Source of the DNA: Phanerochaete sordida
Lineage: Eukaryota > Basidiomycota > Agaricomycetes > Polyporales > Phanerochaetaceae
DNA length: 64,000 nt
Assembly: GCA_019973155.2 (NCBI GenBank)
Contig: BPQB01000013.1
Span: 248,001-312,000 of the forward strand
Reading direction: 5' to 3'
The notes below the pieces were generated by a model, which was not told the origin of the DNA, did no database searches, and worked only from the letters and a program-made list of their open reading frames with translations. The position numbers and the translations under genes are program-made. Shown piece after piece: positions 22,655 through 33,984 of this stretch. The stretch's first letter is position 1, and each line of letters starts with the position of its first letter.

Positions 22655-24052
22655 CTGCTGCTGTCGCGCCCGCCGTCGGGATCGCGCCTGACACGTGCGT
22701 TTCACGTGAGCGCGCTTTGAGCACTGCTGCGGACGAGCTTTGCCGCAACTTGCTTCTGTCCCTCATCGACATCCCTTGGACTGAACAGAGCTGAGCTATT
22801 GCAATATGGTTCAACGGCTCTCTGGTGTGGTAAGATGAACAGTCTTACTCGAGTAAGTACCGGCTACTTACCCATTCATCAGCCTTAGCGAACGAACTGT
22901 AATCTATGCCGTTGAGCCATACCTCGAGATAAATCCGATCCTTGAGCTCAGATCCTGCGCGAATAGCATCGCGATGTTGACAACAACATTATCCAAATTG
23001 TGCCAACAGAGGACCGCGCTCGGTGCATTCTCGGTGTTGTAGGACTGCGAAGGCTCACTGCCTCAAGGGTGTGCTCTTTCGCCGAGCGTACGTTATTGGA
23101 CGCCGCCGCCCTCATCTTGAACGGCTTGATCCATGAGCCTTCTACAACAACAATAGTCTCCGTTCTAACGTCAGCAAAGCGGCCGGCGCAGCTGCCACCG
23201 GTAGATGGTGCGTCACTTTGCGATGGATATACCTATCTGCGCTCATCACTCCATATGCCTCCAATCCTGCTTGCCATCGCAGCCCTTGCGGTGAGAACGA
23301 AGAAGGCCTGGGCACGTATCACCCGACACCAACTGCGGCATCTTGCAGGCTTGTCCTTTGTCTTCTCTGACTGACAGCCAGGAACTTCCCCTGACGTCTG
23401 GTTCAACGGCGTGCCGCGAACCTTCACCGTCGCGGCAGTCGATTACGATCACCACTGCGAGGATCGGACAGGCCCGCAGTACGCGCGTGATATGCGATCA
23501 CGACATTGTCCCGCTCCCCATCATCCCGACGCGTCCAAGACACCACCAGACGGACGGCACATACAACGCTACCGCGAAGTTTGGAAGCTGCGGCGTTTGC
23601 GAGAGCTTATCTCTTCCCGACATCAGTTCTTACGGCTCCGAAACGTCAAACGCCAAATTCTCCGCTCCTTGGGCAGCACAGACAGGCAAGTCCGCGCCAC
23701 CAGCGAACCCTATCGCCTGCAGGCCCTGCGCGCACGCACGCGCGCACACCGCACCTCCGCCACTGCCCCCTGACCTCCGCCACCAGTCCCTGCCTGCGCA
23801 AACGTGACCGCCACTGCCGCGCTGCCTGGCGCGCTGCCCGCGCAGGAGGATGCCGATCCGCCCGGTGTGGGCCGCGAGGTTCCTAGGAGGGCGCACCGCC
23901 TGCCGCTAGAAGGCCTTTGGCTCAGAGTTGGCAAGGGCCGGCATCTTGCTGGGCCTCGCTTCTGATGCACGCGCGCCCGCGCGGCAGGGCGCCCTCCCTC
24001 CCGAAACGCTTGGGGCTGACCGGCTGGGCCCCGTCAGGGTCGCCTCGACGCA

Positions 24053-24058
24053 TATATA
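24053..24058 (+). promoter_or_regulatory. TATA element of the pepsin-like gene
   Basis: TATATA lies 53 bases before the ATG at 24106. It is embedded in GC-rich sequence and so stands out. Confidence 0.45.
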
Positions 24059-24105
24059 CCCCATGCGCACGGCGCGGCCTCAGCTCGCTGCTCCCCTGGC
24101 CTGCG

Positions 24106-26202
24106 ATGGTGCTCTCTACGCCATGGCTGTCTCCGCTGATCGTCGCTGGTGCTCTCCTGTGCGCCGCGCCAGTGCTTGCGCAGGACAACGGCCCTTGGAA
24201 CGTGCCGCTGTATTTTGATTCGGCGGGGCGGTATATGGTGGGCGTGATGATGGTGAGCAATTTATCTCCTCTGTTGCTCCGTGTCCCCGCTGACCCCACG
24301 GCGTAGTCCAACCTGACAGGGACACAGAATTTCTCGTTTGCGTTCTCGACTGGGACAGGTCTCATCTCTGTCGCAAGCGAGGGCGGAAACTTGGCGTCGG
24401 ATGCGGCCGGCGGGCCACCTCTGTAAGCTGGGTGCAGTTTGAGCGCGGGCCGTCCGACGCTTATCGCTGCCGCAGGTACAACGAGACGAAGTCTATAACG
24501 GCGCAGACCGTAAACGACAGCGAAACCACTTCGCTCTTTGGCCAGGTCACGGGCAGTACCATCATCAAGGAGACATGCGCGCTCGTCGGTGTCAACCAGA
24601 ACTGGACTTACTATAACCAGACAAGTACGTTTCGGTTGTCGTTGCTCTTTCCCTTATCTGAGCCCCTGCTTCAGTCGTCCTCGTCAAGGACAAGACCCAG
24701 AACGTGCTCTCAGAGGCCGCCAACGCCCAGCTCGGCAACGAGATTTCTGGGATCATCGGGCTAGGCACGAACCGCCAAGCGAACGCGGCGGCCAGCACCG
24801 CGAACAACACGGGCGCGTTCGTGCCGACGTACGAGGACTCGATCATCGGGCTCTTCTTCCACACCTGGCCCGCGGACCAGAACTTCATCTTCGTCGTCGA
24901 GCTGAACAGCCCCGTCGTCGGGCCGTCACCCGACGGCGGCGTCGCGCCGCTCGCGGGCGCGCCGACGAGCAACGGCGCGCTCGCGGGCACGAGCGCCGGA
25001 CAGCTCCAGCTCTACTGGAGCCTGCCCGACTACAACCGCAGCACCGCGGGCGTCGCGTGGGTGTGGGTCGACCCGACGCCCGCGCCCGCGGACGCGAACG
25101 CGACCGTGCCCCCGAGCGACTGGGCCGTCGTCCTCGACGGGTGGGTCGCGAGCACGTCGGCTAACCAGCTCTCGTCCAAGGGGCAGATCGTCGCGGACCT
25201 CGACCCGCTGTACACCGGCATGTACATCCCTCAAGACCAGGCCGAGATCATCCGTGAGCAGCTTGTGTGGCGGGCGGTGTGTGTCTGCGCGGGGCTGATC
25301 CTGCCGTCTGTAGATGCGTCGATACCCGGCGCGCAGCTCAAACAGGGAATCTCGACTCTGGGGAACCTGTCGATGGCATACACCGTGCCATGCGACACCC
25401 AGCTCAGCTTCGGCATCGTCATCGGCCAGCAAGCATATATCATCGACGAGTCGACCTTGATTGTCACCATGAGCAATGGTGAATGTGTGAGCAGCATCGA
25501 GGCGTGGACCAACCCGTTCATGACAACATACATGTTCGGCGCCCGATTCGCGTCCCAGCTGGCTTTGTGAGTCTGCATCCTATGCTGCCATGCTGTAAAC
25601 TTACGCCGCGCAGGATTTTCCGCGTCGACAACAACGGGACGCAGTCAATCGGGTTCTACCCTCTACCAAAACCCAGCAAATCGTCCCTGGATGTCCCAGC
25701 GGTGGTCGGCGGGACAGTCGGCGGCGCGGCGCTGCTCGTCCTCACCATCCTCGGCGCATTCTTCCTCCGGCGGTACTACCAGCGCACCGCGCACACGGGG
25801 CCCACGCCCATGGCGCCAAGCAGCGCCGAGCCCGAGGAGCCCAAGACGCCGATGTCCGGCGCGGGCTGGCAGGTCGAGCCCTTCACGATGGCCGCGGGCG
25901 CGCACGACGCCGGCGGGTACACGAAGGGCGCGCCGCCGGGGAGCCCCGGCGCGCAGTCCGCGCTCGTGCCGAACCGCCGCAGCGAGCACGGCTCGCCCGC
26001 GACGACCGCGCACTCGCTCTCGCCGCTACCGTCCGCGGTCGTCTTCCTCGGCGACGATCGCAGCACGCACGTCGCGCCGCCGTCGTACCGCGCGGGCTAC
26101 GACGCGCACCAGCCGCCATCGCCGGTGCAGACCGCGCACACGGGGCAGACGAACATGACGGCGGCGTCGGCGTTCTACAGCTCCCGCGCGGTCTGCAGTT
26201 GA
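24106..26202 (+). CDS. Membrane-anchored pepsin-fold protein lacking catalytic Asp
   Basis: Six exons (24106-24252, 24307-24422, 24476-24624, 24675-25253, 25314-25566, 25614-26202), 610 residues. A signal peptide (PLIVAGALLCAAPVLAQ) is followed by a two-lobed aspartic-peptidase (A1) pattern: YMVGVMM in the position of the flap-lobe strand, GIIGLGTN, then WAVVLDGW, YTVPCDT and a closing IGFYPL. The two DTG/S triads are replaced: the first reads FSTGTG and the second VADLDPL. So it should not be a working peptidase. Many N-x-S/T sites suggest a glycosylated surface domain. One transmembrane helix (AALLVLTILGAFFL) with an RRYYQR stop-transfer motif leads to a ~130-residue Pro/Ser-rich cytosolic tail. 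Such proteins are common in basidiomycetes; a receptor or adhesion role would be speculation. Confidence 0.78.
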
Positions 26203-26509
26203 AGACGCGCGGGTGCGCTACGACCTTTGTACGACTTGTATCGCTATCTCTTGTATTTATCAACGTTGCTGAAACACGCATACTCACGAATATATGTATG
26301 TCCTAGAACCGAGCGCAATGAACAACCATGTATTCCCTACCAGTCGAATGCCTGCGGAGCGCCTCCGCAGCCGACCGTGTGTCCGCCCGTGCCCACAAAT
26401 TTCAACTGATCTGCCGCAGCCTGCGGACCCACACGCCCACTCGCCACACAACCATCAACGCCCGCCGCCAGCGCACCGCCACTCCGGTGCCCAGCGCCAC
26501 GGAGCTCTA
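26203..26509. other. Tail-to-tail spacer
   Basis: 3' flanks of two convergent genes. Nothing else is seen. Confidence 0.4.
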
Positions 26510-27223
26510 TCACACGGGCGTGAAGACGAGGTCGACGGGCACGCACGTGTTGCCGTTGTACGTCTCGGGCCCGGTCTCGTACGCGCTGAGCGTCGCGTTG
26601 TACACGACGGCGCGGATGTTCGTCGCGGTGGACGACATGTCCGCCTGGCAGAGCACGAACATGTCCGTGTGCCCGTTCAGCGCGAGGATCGTCGACCCGT
26701 CTGTCTGGGGCTGCTGTCCTGGTGAGTGCGTGCGTGCGTGCACTGCAGAGGGGGCTTACGACGGCGCAGAATATGCCCGTGGGCGGCGAGAAGGTGTTCG
26801 CCCACATGAGGAACGGGCCCGGCCCCGGGAAGTCCGTCGAGTCGAGCTTGACGGGGCCGAGGGCGGACGAAGGCGAGAACGGCCCGCTGACCGCCTGGGC
26901 GGTGATGCCGCCGCCGGACATCTGCATGTTCCCGAAGACGACGCTCGGGCTCGTGCCGCTCTGCGCGGGGTCCCGCTGTCAGCAGACGGCTGCACGGAAG
27001 TGGCAGCACGCACGGAGAGCGCCTGGAACGACTGTCCGGGGATGGTCAGGAACTGGACCAGGTGGCCGGGTACCGAGGTGCCCGTCGAGACGGTCTTGAT
27101 CGAGAACGTGAACGAGCCGGTGAAGGAGTCGCTCGCGCCTGTGCCGAGTGTCGAACACGAGGCCGCGAAGGCAGAGGCCGATAGGGCGATGGTGGTGAGC
27201 AGCGAAGACCGGATAGGACGCAT
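26510..27223 (-). CDS. Small secreted protein, function unknown
   Basis: Three exons (27223-27014, 26975-26760, 26713-26510), 209 residues, phase 0 at both joints. The N-terminus (SSLLTTIALSASAFAASC) is a clear signal peptide. The mature part is rich in Ser, Thr, Gly and aliphatic residues arranged as alternating strands, with few cysteines (CSTLG near the start, IFCAV, VLCQAD, NTCVPV), which could form two disulfides. No catalytic motif is recognisable. The second intron contains a GTGC/GCAC microsatellite, and the acceptor ending GGACAG was needed to keep phase. A TATAAA sits ~55 bases upstream of the start. It converges on the pepsin-like gene. It is probably an extracellular or cell-wall protein. 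Confidence 0.7.
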
Positions 27224-28297
27224 GTCGTGGTTCGGAGATTCTCCCTGTGGAGCGGTTGGACGTTGTGGCACTCGTGCTTTATACGTAGGTGCTTTTCCGC
27301 GCCCTGTTCTCGACCTTTGCCTTCTTACGGCCTGAAGCAGGGGCCGTGTGTGTATCTGTGCCTCATTTCATCCACCGACGTTCGACTTGACACGTCGGAT
27401 CTGGCGGCGATCGCTTGCAGACGTTCTTATAGACACCCTGGGTCTGGAGGAATGGTTCTCTTGGCGAGAGGCTACTTAAGTATCAGCTCTTCTAAATGCC
27501 ATCCCAGACAGCTGCCGATGATTTCCAGCAAAGGACCCACTTGTAATCATGTATGTGCTCCTTCCCTTCAACATACCTAAAGTCGTGTCTCGACGAAGAA
27601 GCAGAAAGCTCGCGCGGCACATAGAGTTTCGGGACGGATTACGAATGCACTCCGACGCTGCAGGGACAGTCCAGTGATGGTCATTGACAGATCCACGCAG
27701 TCTCCAGCCTTCTCCCGGAGATACCACGTCAAGGCGCAGGGGCCTCCTTAGGGACGATCGCAGTCGCGACTTGCTCTTACGTCCGGGAAGTGTATTGTAT
27801 TCCCACGCAATCGCGAGGGCATTCCCAGCTTTGAGATTAGACGCGACGAGGGCAGCATATACTGGATAAGCTGCAGTGAGTTCATGTTAGCTCGCAAGAT
27901 ACGATGGCCGCGCACCGCGAGGTGTATGCACGCGGCACAGTCGTCGTCTCCGCTCGGTTCAGACCTCTCCGACACAACCATCGACGGCTAGGAGTTCCTC
28001 GACGTTTATTTCGCGAAAAAACGCATGGGAGGATCCTGATCATCCCTGATGCCGCGGATCTAGAGTATCATCGCCTGACGTACCTGCTGTCGGCGACCTG
28101 AGCACCTGGATGGGGAGACTGCGGGATAAAAATGCGTGGCAATGTGGCGAAAGCGAATATTAGGTGAATCATAAATATCTTCCATGCTTGGGTATGCTGA
28201 TGTGAGAGGCAGGCCTAGTAGGATACAAATGTGCAGAACTGTAGGATGCTGGCGGGCGCTGTGGATCTTGCAATGCGAAGCGGGCCGGCGCGCGCCC
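27224..28297. other. 1.1 kb intergenic region
   Basis: Contains the TATA-bearing promoter of the secreted-protein gene (TATAAA, minus strand, 27278-27283). Between 27,350 and 28,200 I find no gene, repeat or hairpin I can support. Confidence 0.4.
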
Positions 28298-29424
28298 TCA
28301 GCCCTCGGGGCGGTCGAGCCCGCACGTCTCCCGCACGCGCTCGAGGCCGGCCTTGACGCAGAGCCACTCCATGAGCGTGACGCCACGGCGCAGCAGCTCG
28401 TCGCGGACGGTATCCCACTCGTGCGGGAGCGCGGCGAGCGCGCGCACGTCCTCCTGCGTGCGGATGCCCGCGCCGAAGAACGCGGCGTAGCGGTGGCCGA
28501 CGGGGCGGCGGAGGCCGTCGAGAAAGCGGCGGATGGCGTCGGTGTCGTCTGAGGGGTACTGCAGATCCGTGCTTGGTGTAGGTGGCGCATCCTGGGCCCA
28601 CAGCTCCGGGACGTGCCAGGAGCCGAAGGTCGGCGCTTCGGGGGACGCCTCCTCTGTCTTGAAGAACAATGGCACTTTCTCTGGCACTGGGACGCAAACG
28701 GCTTCGGAGGACACGGAGGGGCTTCGAATAAATGCGCTTGAGCTGGACTGCTGCCAGTCGCTGCTGTCGTCCGCGAGCATGCTTTCTGTCTCGGCGTCGC
28801 TGCTTATGAAGGACAACGCAGGCGTCGCGTCGCGCGTCGACGTACTCGCCGGCGACATGTATCTTCCCGAAGGGGCGCGTACGGCGCTCTCGCAATCCGA
28901 AACGTCCATGTCTTCGTCGACGGACACGCTACGGCCTGGCCTTTCTTGTGCGGCGGCTGACATAGCGGCGGGCAGTACGGCAGGCGGCACGGCATTCGGT
29001 GCGGCGAACGCTGCAGGTGTATGCGGTGGCTCGGCTGACGGGTCGTCAGCCGGAGAATGGACGACAGGGGCACGACACTGTCGCACCGCTTCAAGCGTCC
29101 TGCGTTGCATCGGGTCGATAAACAGCGCGTTCGGCTTCGTTGCGGGTCGCCGCTGCGCTTGGGCCTGCACTTTCGCGGGCACGGGCGCCGCCATGGCAGC
29201 GCCGCGGTATTTGTCGTAGCGGTAGCACTCGGTGGATATATGCCGCTGAAGAGCAGGTGTATGTCAGGCGGACATATCACGAAGGAACAAAGGAGGGGCG
29301 CACGTGGCAGTCGGAGGCATGCGCGAACCGCACGCCGCACACGCACTCAAAGCTGCCGTGCGCGAGTCGGAAGCGCTTCAGCGGGGGGATGCCCGGGAAG
29401 CACACCTCGACGAACTCGTCATAT
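28298..29424 (-). CDS. Zinc-finger-like hypothetical protein (5' end unresolved)
   Basis: Two exons are clear: 29424-29304 and 29245-28298, joined in phase 0. The first encodes DEFVEVCFPGIPPLKRF followed by FECVCGVRFAHASDCH; across the splice this continues RHISTECYRY. Cys, Cys, His and Cys are spaced like a degenerate C2H2/C2HC finger (C-x-C, 12 residues, H-x4-C). The large exon encodes a long low-complexity Pro/Ala/Ser-rich acidic region with VDEDMDVSD, then a compact helical C-terminus (RRFLDGLRRPVGHRYAAFFGAGI, shown here in part) that looks like a small folded domain of basidiomycete hypothetical proteins. The upstream exon must begin with a split codon, so at least one more 5' exon exists to the right of 29424; I could not place its ATG. 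A nuclear role is plausible but not shown. Confidence 0.5.
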
Positions 29425-30048
29425 CTAGTAAGTGTCGTAGGCCTGTGGATGTGTAGTCAGCCGCGTGTACTGTAGAGGGGACGTGTGGTGCTTACATGGT
29501 TATTGATACAGCTTGTTGGCGTCAGGCCTATAAGGATACGAATAATGATAACGAAGTGTGCGTCGAGCAGCACTGGCGAAAGGTTGAGGAAGGCTTGAGG
29601 GGCTTGAAGGGCTTGAAGGGCCTTGAGGTGGTGGAAGAGCGAAAGCAAGGTGAGTTGGGCAGAATTGGAACAAGGGCGAGCGCATATATACGGCGACGGG
29701 GGGAGGCTGACGAGAGGCTGACGATGGGCCACCGAAGCACGCTAGCGCTTTTGACATTGTCTTCCAAAAGAAGCTCCCCTCCCGCTGCTTTCGCCACGGC
29801 GCCTGTTCGCCCCGGCACGCCAGCCGCCTCGCCCATGAGAAGAACAAGGACCTGCAGCGACGGAAAACAAAAGCACGAGGAGCATCTTTTGTTTGGGACT
29901 TTGCTCGCAGGAGTCGGCGAGGTGCATTGGGAAGTCTGTTTTGTTCACGGGGCTCAGCGAGCCCAGGAGATGAAGGCGCACCCCAAACACAGCGGATACA
30001 GCCAACTAGCGAAGGTCTGGAATATAACAGCCCTTATTTTGTGGATGC
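29425..30048. other. Spacer with a short direct repeat, left of the fold-back element
   Basis: Probably contains the missing first exon and promoter of the preceding minus-strand gene. Around 29,590-29,625 a GGCTTGAAG-type unit repeats about three times imperfectly. The plus-strand frame at 29,496-30,215 runs into the fold-back element and is not supported as a gene. Confidence 0.4.
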
Positions 30049-31084
30049 CACTGCAGGCATCCGAAGATTTTGTCCCTGCTGAAATGACTCGGGAATCCCT
30101 CGAAAAGAGGACATGGCAGAGAAATCCCAGAGTCATGTCAGCAGGATTGAAATGTACCCTTTTCTCGGCCTTTTTGAGCAATGTCGGGCCTGCGGACACG
30201 ACGCCTGTCGCGTGAGCTGAAATGATCAAGAAATGGCTCTAAAAGGCAGCATGGCGGAGCGCCAGAAATGACCGACAAAGGCTTCATTTCCAAGCCCTTT
30301 GTGCTGCCTTTCAGCACGTCCGAAATTCTTCATTTATGCGGATCTGACAGGTAGCCAATCATATGTATCAAAATTGCGATGGACGGCCTCATTTCTGCCT
30401 CATTGCAGACATGCGGACATTGCCCTGAAACGCCGCCTTTTTGAGGCATGTCAGCAGTCCGAAAAGGGCATCTTTTGGACCAATTGTGGACACATTTCCG
30501 CCACTCTGAAATGAAGCTGAAATTTCGATTGCTACCAGGTGCTCCTAGTTGCTCCCGGATGTGCTACAGTGCGCTGAGACGCAACCAGTTGCAACTGGCT
30601 GCAACCGAGATTTCAGCCTCTTTTCAGAGTGGCAGAAATGCGTCTACAATTGGTCCAAAAGCTTCCCTTTTAGGCCTGCTGACATGCCTCAAAAAGGCGA
30701 CGTTTCATGGCAATGTCCGCATGTCTGCAATGAGGCGAAAATGAGGCCTTTCATCTCAATTTTGACACATGGGATTGGTTGTCTTTTGCCACTCCGGAAA
30801 TGAGGTATTTCAGACGTGCTGAAAGGCGCCACAAAGGGCTCGGAAATGATGACTTCGTCAGTCATTTCTGGCGCTCCGCCATGCTACCTTTTAGAGCCAT
30901 TTCGTGATCATTTCAGCCCATACGACAGGCGTCGTGCCCGCAGGCCCGACATTGCTCAAAAAGGCCAAGAAAAGGGTACATTTCAGTCCTACCAACATGA
31001 CTCTGAAATCTCACTGCCATGTCATCTTTTCGAGGGATTTCCGAGTCATTTCAGCAGTGACAAAATCTTCCGATGCCTGCAGTG
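30049..31084. mobile_element. 1,036-base fold-back element with CACTA-like ends
   Basis: The two halves are inverted copies of each other over almost their whole length, meeting near 30,567. Ends read CACTGCAGGCATC and its complement GATGCCTGCAGTG, and the element is bordered on both sides by TGC, a 3-base target duplication. The arms carry many copies of a CTGAAATGA-like motif in both directions. CACTG/A ends, 3-base duplications and dense subterminal repeats are the marks of CACTA (EnSpm/CMC) transposons. No transposase is present. Transcribed through, the sequence would make a hairpin RNA with ~500-bp arms. Arm identity is high by eye, with scattered substitutions and small indels. Confidence 0.8.
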
Positions 31085-32462
31085 TGCACTATTCACGAGT
31101 CGAGTCAAGCGCAAGCCTTGCACCGTCCAGTCTTGGATGCCGCCGGTTGCCAAGAGACAGCGCTTTCATGTGGCGCATCCCTATGCATGGACCAGAGTCA
31201 CCAGACACGGGAGCGCATCGCCACCAGTTGCCACCATACGACGTCTGCGGGTGGCACATCACAGCTACCGAAAGCGAGTGGCACTCAACGCCACTCAGCA
31301 GCGCATTGTGGCCAGCCGGAGGAAGTCGAGCCTGGAGCAAGCTGCGTGTGCGGCGCACGCTGAGAGCGTGGCATCTGACTGGCGTGGGCGAGTGGCATGG
31401 GCTTCGACGTTCCGCCAGTGGCTCGAGCAGAACTGGCTGACTGCAGAGCTTCCAAAAAAGGACCTGGAGAAGGCAGGCAGCTGTCGCATGAGATCCATGG
31501 CACGAGGGGGCTCGAGGCGCGTCGTCGGCAGTGTCGAACGGTGTCACCGTAGGTCCAGGGTGAGTCCTCCAGTGGATGCCACCGTCGTCGGCGGTGCCAG
31601 AGCGAGTCGAGCGGAGATGACTATGGTGTGAGAGGGCAGCACATATAGTTTCGCCTAGAACACAGAGCTCCCGGGACACGCAGAGCCGACGCACGATGGC
31701 AGAGCAGCGTCGGAGAGCCTTCGTAAGAAAAGTGCAGCGCCGAAAAGGGCAACCTTCGTGGCGCACCCGGCCGACAAGCGCCCGCGGCTCGGGCTGCCCC
31801 GAAGCCGGAGCCGGGGGAGCCGAGGGTGCGCTTGCCGGGCGCCTTCGCTCGCCGAATCCCGATGTTGACCACGACTTTCGCCTTTCGTTCGAAGAGATGG
31901 CTGAGCCAGACATCCCGCGGACGAAAGTCGTTTCGGTGCTGATCTTGGCAGTTTCGTGGAATCGAGGGTCCGCACATCCCAGCCGCCGACGTGCCCGAGC
32001 TGTCCTCGACTCGACGAACGGCCTCCTCGGTGTGCTACCACTGGCAAGCGCATTGCCTCGTTCGCTCGTGCCATCTTTTGGGGAGCCTCCGTTGAGATGA
32101 ACGTGACGACGTCTTCGGCTCGCGCACGAAACGTAAGTTTTGGACACTTTCATGACCGCTGTTTTTCTCAATGCTGGTTGCAGTATGTTTGTCGAGCCGC
32201 TCTGCAAGAGGTCATCCAGAGTAGCTATAGCACCGACGCGCGCAAGTGCACTACTCGAGAGCACTATGGTTGATCTCCATGACATGCATGATTGGCTGCC
32301 GATTATCTTGACTTGCTGCATACCGCTCTCGCAGGGAAGCCTCTCGCGGACGTCCCCACAAATTCGTCGCCGCGTGGGGCTCGTTATATATCCCTCTAGA
32401 GCACGCCAAAGGAAGGCCTGGTGTTGACAGCTCCCGAGCTACCTCGACCCCGAACCCACCCC
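31085..32462. other. 1.4 kb region without a supportable gene
   Basis: Open frames exist on both strands (one of 410 codons on the minus strand, 31,089-32,321), but their products are Arg/Ser-rich with no motif, and the openness follows from base composition. Short GTGGCA/TGCCAC words recur between 31,190 and 31,420. It may be a decayed repeat, though I cannot assign it. The last ~90 bases are the promoter of the G1-peptidase gene. Confidence 0.4.
32385..32390 (+). promoter_or_regulatory. TATA element of the G1-peptidase gene
   Basis: TATATA lies 78 bases before the ATG at 32463, in otherwise GC-rich sequence. Confidence 0.45.
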
Positions 32463-33359
32463 ATGAAGCTCCTCGCCGCCGCCCTCAGCGCGCAAGCCCT
32501 GCTCTCCGCCTGCGCCCTCGCGCACCCCTCCAGCCCCCTCAGACCGGCACCGCGCACCGACTTCAACGCCCGCGGCCTGCACAACTCGACCGCCTCCAAC
32601 TGGGCCGGCACCGTCCTGACCGCGCCCCCGGTGCGTCATTTGGCTCGCACACGCGCCCGCGCTGACCCGCACCCCAGGGCACCTTCGCCTCCGCGACGGC
32701 GACGTTCACCGTCCCGCACCCGTCGCTCCCGCGCAACGCGACGGGCGAGCACGGCGCGAGCGGCTGGGCGGGCATCGACGGCTTCGCGTGCGCGGCGTAC
32801 CTCAGCGCCGGCATCGACTTCATCGTGCCGGCGCCGAACGCGACGTCCTTCTACGGTGCGCCCCGCTCCCCCCTTTTTTTCGTTGGGTGCGCGCGGGCGC
32901 GGGGCTGACGCCGCGCGGGTAGCGTTCTACCAGTGGTACCCGCAGTTCCCGATCAACGTGCAGGAGGTGCCCGTGCACGCGGGCGACGTCGTGCGCGTGA
33001 GCGTGCACGCCGCGAGCGCGAGCGCGGGCACGGCGCACATCGAGAACCTGAGCACGGGCGTGAGCGCGGTCAAGGACGTCGCGAGTGCGTTGGACGCGGC
33101 CGGCGCGCCGATGCAGCCGCTCTGCCGCAGCAGCGCGGAGTGGGTCGTCGGGAGCTGGGAGCTGCTCGACAAGATCGTCGTGCCGCTTGCGGACTGGGGC
33201 GAGGTGCGCTTTGCGAACGCGTCCGCGGTGAGGGGAGATGGGACGGTTATGGGGCCGGCGCATGAGGGCGCGCAGACGGTGGACTTTGTGGCGGGCGGCA
33301 AGGTGGTGAGCAAGGTCACTGCTACGGAGAGCACTGTCTTGGTCGAGTACGCTGGCTAG
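32463..33359 (+). CDS. Peptidase G1 (eqolisin) family protein with altered active site
   Basis: Three exons (32463-32630, 32678-32855, 32923-33359), 260 residues. A signal peptide (AALSAQALLSACALA) and a short propeptide ending near RG lead to the mature start SNWAGTVL, the hallmark of the glutamic-peptidase family (scytalidoglutamic peptidase, aspergillopepsin II). Further family blocks: GWAGIDG, FYQWYPQFP, AHIENLSTG and SSAEWVVGSWE. The catalytic Glu (AEWVV) is kept. The catalytic Gln, expected in LQTG (Gln53 of the Scytalidium enzyme), is Ser here: the sequence reads YLSAGIDF, one residue shorter than the usual loop. The protein is likely secreted. It may be inactive or use a different mechanism. 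Introns of 47 and 67 bases have standard borders. The gene begins a short secreted/catabolic cluster with the dioxygenase to its right. Confidence 0.85.
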   Translation: MKLLAAALSAQALLSACALAHPSSPLRPAPRTDFNARGLHNSTASNWAGTVLTAPPVRHLARTRARADPHPRAPSPPRRRRSPSRTRRSRATRRASTARAAGRASTASRARRTSAPASTSSCRRRTRRPSTVRPAPPFFSLGARGRGADAARVAFYQWYPQFPINVQEVPVHAGDVVRVSVHAASASAGTAHIENLSTGVSAVKDVASALDAAGAPMQPLCRSSAEWVVGSWELLDKIVVPLADWGEVRFANASAVRGDGTVMGPAHEGAQTVDFVAGGKVVSKVTATESTVLVEYAG

Positions 33360-33984
33360 GGCTAGAGGCGAAGGGTGGACCGCGCGTTGGAGATGCAGAG
33401 TGCGGTGGTTGTCGCTGTCCTGTTGACGATCTAACTTTGCACATCCTGTACACCTGGTTGCACTATCTCTTATGCTTCACTTGGCGAGTCTGCTGCTTGC
33501 ATCTGACGCACGCCCCTCATCAGCGCACGGCTCTCCCGTGCCCCAGGGCCGCAGTACGTCTTCCCGCAACCCAATCAACCATCGGCACGCATATCAGAGG
33601 CAGCGTCAGGGCCATCGCGCGCCCATGGCGCCACACACCACGAGCAGCCCATTGCTCCGTGGTCTGCGGGACGTAGTCTGCACCGGAGGGGTGTAGAATC
33701 CCGTGGACTATGGCTGTCGCCGAGTCCTCCCCTTCCGGTGTCTGGTCGTGGACTCGCGCTGCGTCTGCGGAGGCCGGGCGAAGTGGACCTCCGCAGATGC
33801 AGGTAAGGCAGGGAAGGCCGGCGCGTATCGTATAAGAGGATGATAGCCAGTCGCGCAGGTGTAACCGCAGAGAGCTCTGAATAGCAAGCGACATATCGTA
33901 CAAACCAAGCGATAAATACTAACGCACCATCCTCCCTGGACCCTGCCAAAACTCATACTGTAGCGATAGCATGCAGAGCCGCCT
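33360..33984. other. Convergent 3' spacer
   Basis: 3' flanks of the G1-peptidase and dioxygenase genes. No gene is seen. Confidence 0.4.

Larger units (their letters stand above)
22549..24105. other. 1.5 kb promoter and intergenic region
   Basis: Holds the SDR copy 2 promoter (with TGACGTCA) on the left and the pepsin-like gene's promoter on the right. Between ~22,800 and 23,950 there are several frames with intron-like signals, but none gives a convincing chained protein. I see no gene. Confidence 0.4.

Noticed and set aside
29496..30215. 239-codon plus-strand frame
   Set aside because: It runs from a simple-repeat region into the left arm of the fold-back element and has no recognisable domain.
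31089..32321. 410-codon minus-strand frame
   Set aside because: Arg/Ser-rich composition, overlapping open frames on the other strand, no motif, signal or splice logic. Openness is explained by base composition.
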